Source: Nostoc calcicola FACHB-3891 (lineage in GTDB: Bacteria > Cyanobacteriota > Cyanobacteriia > Cyanobacteriales > Nostocaceae). Taken from it: a stretch of 64,000 nucleotides of DNA. The stretch is from positions 1 to 64,000 of the forward strand of contig NZ_JACJRQ010000027.1 of the NCBI RefSeq assembly GCF_014697355.1. Reading direction: 5' to 3'. Position 1 is the stretch's first letter, and each line of letters opens with the position of its first letter. This document shows positions 62,901 through 64,000 of this stretch, piece by piece. The notes under the pieces are model-generated. The model worked only from the letters and a program-made list of their open reading frames with translations. It made no database searches and had not been told where the DNA came from. Position numbers and translations under genes: made by a program.

Positions 62901-64000
62901 AACCGGTGCAGCCATTGATTGGAATGCACTTAAAGATAGTAGCCGACCGGCTTATGTGTCTGCGGAAGCCTGGAATGTTATTTATAATAACTTTGTCAAT
63001 GCAGTTGGTAATACCAGCGATAGCTATCAAGCGGTTCTCAATGAAAATGCCAGCTATTTAGGTCAATTAGGCGAATCTACCACAGATGTTGCCAGACTTT
63101 TAGGTTTTGAATTGCAACAAGCTAGCAACACCTTCCCCGGTACAACTCTAGCCACGGCAATTGATGCTACCGCACCCACGCCCGGATTATCTTTAACCTT
63201 TGGTCGCACCTATCTCCAACCCATAGCTGAACGTTTCAATTTAGGCGCATTGGGACGGGGTTGGACGCATCCCTGGGACTTTACCGCAACTACCGATAGC
63301 GATGGTAACGTGAGAATTAAAGGCTATGGTAGCTTGCGCTTCTACAATAAACAGGCTGATGGTAGTTACAGTAGCGAATCAGGAGACTATGCTACCCTCA
63401 GCCTTGTTTCAGGCGTCTATCGTCTTCAAGAAAAAGATGGCACAGTGCGCGTGTTCCGCACTGATGGCAAGCTGAGTTACATTCAGGATAGCAGCAATAA
63501 CCGCATCACTTTGGGTTACACAGGTTCCCAGCTGACTAGCCTCACCCATTCCAATGGCAATAAGTTCACCTTGACTTACAACAGCCAAGGACGGATTAAT
63601 CAACTGACAGACCAAGCAGGACGGATTACTACCTACAGCTACGATAGCACGGGCGATCGCTTGCTCAGTGTCGTCGGTCCAGATGGCACAACTAGCTACA
63701 CCTACGATAGTAGCAACACCGGAGCCACAGCTTACGCCTTGCGATCGATTACTTTCCCCAACAGCACCCATAACTACTTTGACTATGATGCCCAAGGCAG
63801 GTTAATCAAGCAAAATCTTGATGGTAATGCCGAAGCTGTGACTTATAGCTACGATGCCGCTGGGGGAATTACTGTCACAGATACAACCGGAGGCAGTACA
63901 AAATTATTCATCAACGATTCTGGTCTCATTGGTCAATCACAAGATGCACTCGGTCGAGTGACACAGTACCGCTACGATGAAAATGGCAATGTAGTCAGAA
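53950..64000 (+). CDS. Giant PPC-repeat / IPT / RHS-YD protein (C-terminus beyond window)
   Basis: Spot checks along the frame from ATG 53950 (AAAGGA upstream) to the window end keep it in register and show no break, giving at least 3350 codons. It has no signal peptide. About 23 tandem PPC-like repeats of roughly 120-125 residues run to about 62300, each with DYYRLQLxQNSTLNLxLSGL, DANLYLYN, NESIIRNLAAGTYYVLVQK and a linker PxDNAGNxxxTARNIG. An IPT/TIG domain (about 62310-62580; ITIEGNQFTPGAVVSLIAPN), a beta-sandwich section, and an RHS entry (LTFGRTYLQPIAERFNLGAL) follow, then YD repeats (GRITTYSYD, GRVTQYRYDENGN). It is probably secreted, perhaps by type I secretion, as a surface adhesin or RHS-type toxin carrier. 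Its tip is outside the window. Confidence 0.9.
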   Translation, partial: MPDTVGNSLELALNVGSLTSVRTFSEDIGDSDNYDYYRLQLDGNSNLIVNLSGLSGDANLGLYNSNGSGIVFSSNAGTANETINRNLAPGTYYVLVSKFSTGTTGYNLQLSPTSLGTTPTDPAGNTLDTARNIGAIATTTQSYNNFVGDFNGLSQDNYDYYRLQLTQNSTLNLNLSELTSDANLYLYTIGGDYITASAASGTTNESIIRNLAAGTYYVLVQKSGSGGTNYKLQTSATALGAIPVDSAGNAIETARNIGTINTTAQSFNDFVGDFNGLAQDNRDYYRLEITQNSTLNLSLTGLSSDANLYLYNSVGSYITGASNSGTANESIISNLVAGTYYVLVEKSGTGGTTYSLQTSATALGAIPVDNAGSTIETARSVGLINTTVQTFSDFVGDFNGLSQDNQDYYRIQLSQNSVLNLGLSGLSSDANLYLYNSVGNYLTGSSASGTASESVIRNLNAGIYYVLVQKSGTGGTTYSLQASATTLGTIPADNAGNNRDTARNINTLTSTVQTFNDFLGDFNSLSNDNEDYYKFNLTQNSNVTLNLSGLTSDANLYLYNSFGSYITGSAGAGISQESIIWQLTPGTYYVFVQKSGSGGTNYSLQASATAVSGTIANTSSPLDTAQNLGTLSTAQTISNSVNNSSNTKDYYRLQLAQNSTLNVLLSDLTADAYITLYSSGGSYITASSASGITNEVIIRNLTAGTYFVEVSNNSSTATNYKLQISANSLGTIPADNAGNERENARNLGVITTSQSWSDFIGNFNDLTQDNYDYYRLELSQNSTLNLNLKGLTANADLYLYNLSGSTIASTSASGTANESIIRNLAAGTYFALVYKNDNTAGTNYTLDVAATSLGATPVDNAGNDRETARNIGAITTAQTFTDFLGDFNGIFQDTYDYYRLNLTQNSTLNLTLSGLSSNADLYLYTLGGGYIAGTAAGDIANESITKNLAAGTYFVQVYKTGSGGTNYSLQLAATSLGAIPTDNAGDDRNTARNIGVLSTNQTFSDFVGDFNGIAQDNYDYYRFQLSQNSTLNLTLSGLSSDANLYIYNSSGGYVTQSAASGLVNEVIKYNLQIGTYYALVQKSGVGKTNYSLQLGATSLGATPADIAGSTLDTAKNIGILNGTPQKFTDFIGDFNGLSNDDYDYYRLELDRASTVNLTLSGLSADASLYLYTVAGGFITSSTSTNTTNESITRSLTAGTYYALVSRNGSGGTTYTLEAKALQLDTAQIIPNLNNANFTGTVSNTDNSDYYRFQLTGNNTVTFNLSGLSSNADLYLYNSSGEAIATSAQTGVNNETLSRTLPAGTYYIHVNKPDSGSTAYTLETSTISLGATSPDNAGNTLETAKEIGVLTNTVNFSETIGDSDAYDYYRFRLTENSTVNVNLGGLVNNADLYLYRSDGGSIKTSFSNGTGNETITSNLLAPGIYYALVYRNSVGSTPYSLQLSRTVLGAIPADPAGNNFDTARNLGTITTTQNLTDFIGSFNGLADDDYDYYRLQLSQNSTLKLDLSGLSSDANLYLYSIGGYSIASSTGSLYNESIISNLAAGTYYVLVQDYSSSGTNYNLQVSATSLGATPADNSGNSIETARNLGTITTTQTISDFIGDFNGITQDNYDYYRLQLTQNGTLSLNLSGLSSDANLYLYNGVGNTITYSTGSGNSNESIIRNLTAGVYYVLVQKSGEGGTTYNLQAATTSLGAIPADNAGNSLDTARNLGTIGTTVQTVSDFIGDFNGLSQDDYDYYRLQLSQNSTLNLSLSGLTADANLYLYDSVGNYITYSTGSGNSNESIIRNLLAGIYYVGVQKYSTGGTNYTLQASATSLGATPVDNAGDNRDIARNIGTLTSTAQTFSDFIGDFNGLVQDNYDYYKFQVSQNSNVTLKVSGLSSDANLYLYNSFGNYITASTGSSIVDESIAYALTTGTYYVGVQKSGNGGTTYNFSAAATATSATIPDTSTGLDAAVNLGTLGTLQTVTNSVNNTTNQKDYYRVQLANPSTINLTLSELSADAYLYLYSSGGTYITGSNASGTTNENITRNLTAGTYFIEVSNYNTGTANYKLQASATSLGTIPVDNAGDSRNTARNIGVITTSQTFNDFVGDFNGLVQDTYDYYRLELTQNRTLTLNLTGLSSDANLYLTNFNGGTVAYGTTAGTANESISKNLTAGTYFAYVYKSGIGGTNYSLQATTTALATTPVDNAGDSRETARNIGVITTSQTFNDFVGNFNDIAQDNYDYYRLDLGQNSTLNLSLTGLTADANLYLYNVNGSYIATSTNTGTANESIIKNLVAGTYFLQAYSSGGVGTNYALTVNATALGAIPVDNAGSDRNTARNIGTITANQTFSDFVGNFNDISQDDYDYYRLQLSQNSTLNLSLSGLSSDANLYLYNSNGGYITGTSASGTANENLNYNLLPGTYYALVQKYSTGGTTYNFQAGATSLGATPADLAGNNLDTARQVTNINSTPQTFSDFVGDFYGLSQDNYDYYRLELTGNTKVDLKLSGLSADANLNLYTIAGNYITASSGSGISEENISRNLAGGTYFVLVNKYSSGSTNYNLQVSGTSLPATPADNAGDILTAARDIGVLINTQTFSDYIGNFLELSQDNYDYYRFELTKDSSLDLTLSGLDTGTNASIALLDSVGNAITSSNTAINTLLFTGVYYARVASTYGTGTNYTLTATATSVEDSAGNSLSEARNLSILTGSQTFSDFVGELDRNDYYRFELTQASTFNLTLNGLTADANVELLSSNGGTLASSTAFGTSPESISRDLEAGTYYVRTYRNSGNTNYNLNLTATPKTTITPFQIRQVSPNTGSNAGQTTITIEGNQFTPGAVVSLIAPNNTTRTATQVTWQNSSTLVATFNLAGLTGGAYDVRVTDTAGTATVNDIFTVNGAAPGQLEVFVSAPARMRPWMTGEAIITYRNAGNTDIAVPVFSLDGSQILFRPIGGTGFTDSTVQFLGINTQGTAGILAPGATGTYSFLFRPKAGATSGSLNISAPRTGAAIDWNALKDSSRPAYVSAEAWNVIYNNFVNAVGNTSDSYQAVLNENASYLGQLGESTTDVARLLGFELQQASNTFPGTTLATAIDATAPTPGLSLTFGRTYLQPIAERFNLGALGRGWTHPWDFTATTDSDGNVRIKGYGSLRFYNKQADGSYSSESGDYATLSLVSGVYRLQEKDGTVRVFRTDGKLSYIQDSSNNRITLGYTGSQLTSLTHSNGNKFTLTYNSQGRINQLTDQAGRITTYSYDSTGDRLLSVVGPDGTTSYTYDSSNTGATAYALRSITFPNSTHNYFDYDAQGRLIKQNLDGNAEAVTYSYDAAGGITVTDTTGGSTKLFINDSGLIGQSQDALGRVTQYRYDENGNVVR

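Overview
The window reads as the chromosome of a filamentous nitrogen-fixing-type cyanobacterium (Nostoc/Anabaena group). Evidence: psaC lies directly upstream of glmS, an arrangement I recall from Anabaena; GCGATCGC (HIP1) octamers are frequent in genes and spacers; 7-base tandem repeats of the kind typical of Nostocales occur between genes; and many proteins have cyanobacterial signatures, such as PsaC and a bilin-type GAF protein.

Layout. 1-8600 is ordinary chromosome: an IS200/IS605 transposase end, a HopA1-like protein and an aminoglycoside-phosphotransferase-like kinase (a pair known from class V lanthipeptide enzymes), two conserved small proteins, an antitoxin-like orphan, psaC and glmS. 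8626-42562 is a complete 33.9-kb Tn7-like CRISPR-associated transposon (CAST, type I-B1 architecture) inserted just after the glmS stop codon. It has near-identical terminal inverted repeats, 20-bp-spaced TnsB-type sites at its left end and a perfect 5-bp target duplication (ATTGT). Its left half holds tnsA, tnsB, tnsC, tniQ, cas6, cas8, cas7, cas5, a small CRISPR array, a ribbon-helix-helix-type regulator and tnsD. There is no cas1, cas2 or cas3. The two TniQ-family proteins imply two targeting routes: TnsD for the glmS attachment site, and TniQ plus Cascade for crRNA-guided sites.

The CAST cargo (22033-41622) is the most novel part. A six-gene plus-strand operon encodes a GNAT acetyltransferase fused to a tRNA-guanine-transglycosylase/DpdA-like domain, a small DpdG-like protein, a 1334-residue P-loop ATPase with long coiled coils (DpdH-like), a probable winged-helix protein, a second P-loop ATPase and a PRTase-like protein. 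A convergent three-gene minus-strand operon encodes two unrecognised proteins and a 1913-residue superfamily II helicase with a DUF1998-like C-terminus. Together these look like an undescribed or highly divergent base-modification/nucleotide-linked defence island carried by a CAST.

42568-42759, directly outside the right end, holds a second, unrelated pair of Tn7-like end sequences: the likely footprint of an older element at the same attachment site. 42760-64000 is chromosome again: an EF-G paralogue, a tandem bilin-type GAF diguanylate cyclase, a macro-domain gene that looks internally deleted, a uridine-phosphorylase-like enzyme, a retropepsin-like protease, a small secreted protein, a Gfo/Idh/MocA oxidoreductase, a DUF4870-like membrane protein, and the first 3350 codons of a giant protein with about 23 PPC-like repeats, an IPT/TIG domain and RHS/YD repeats that runs off the window.
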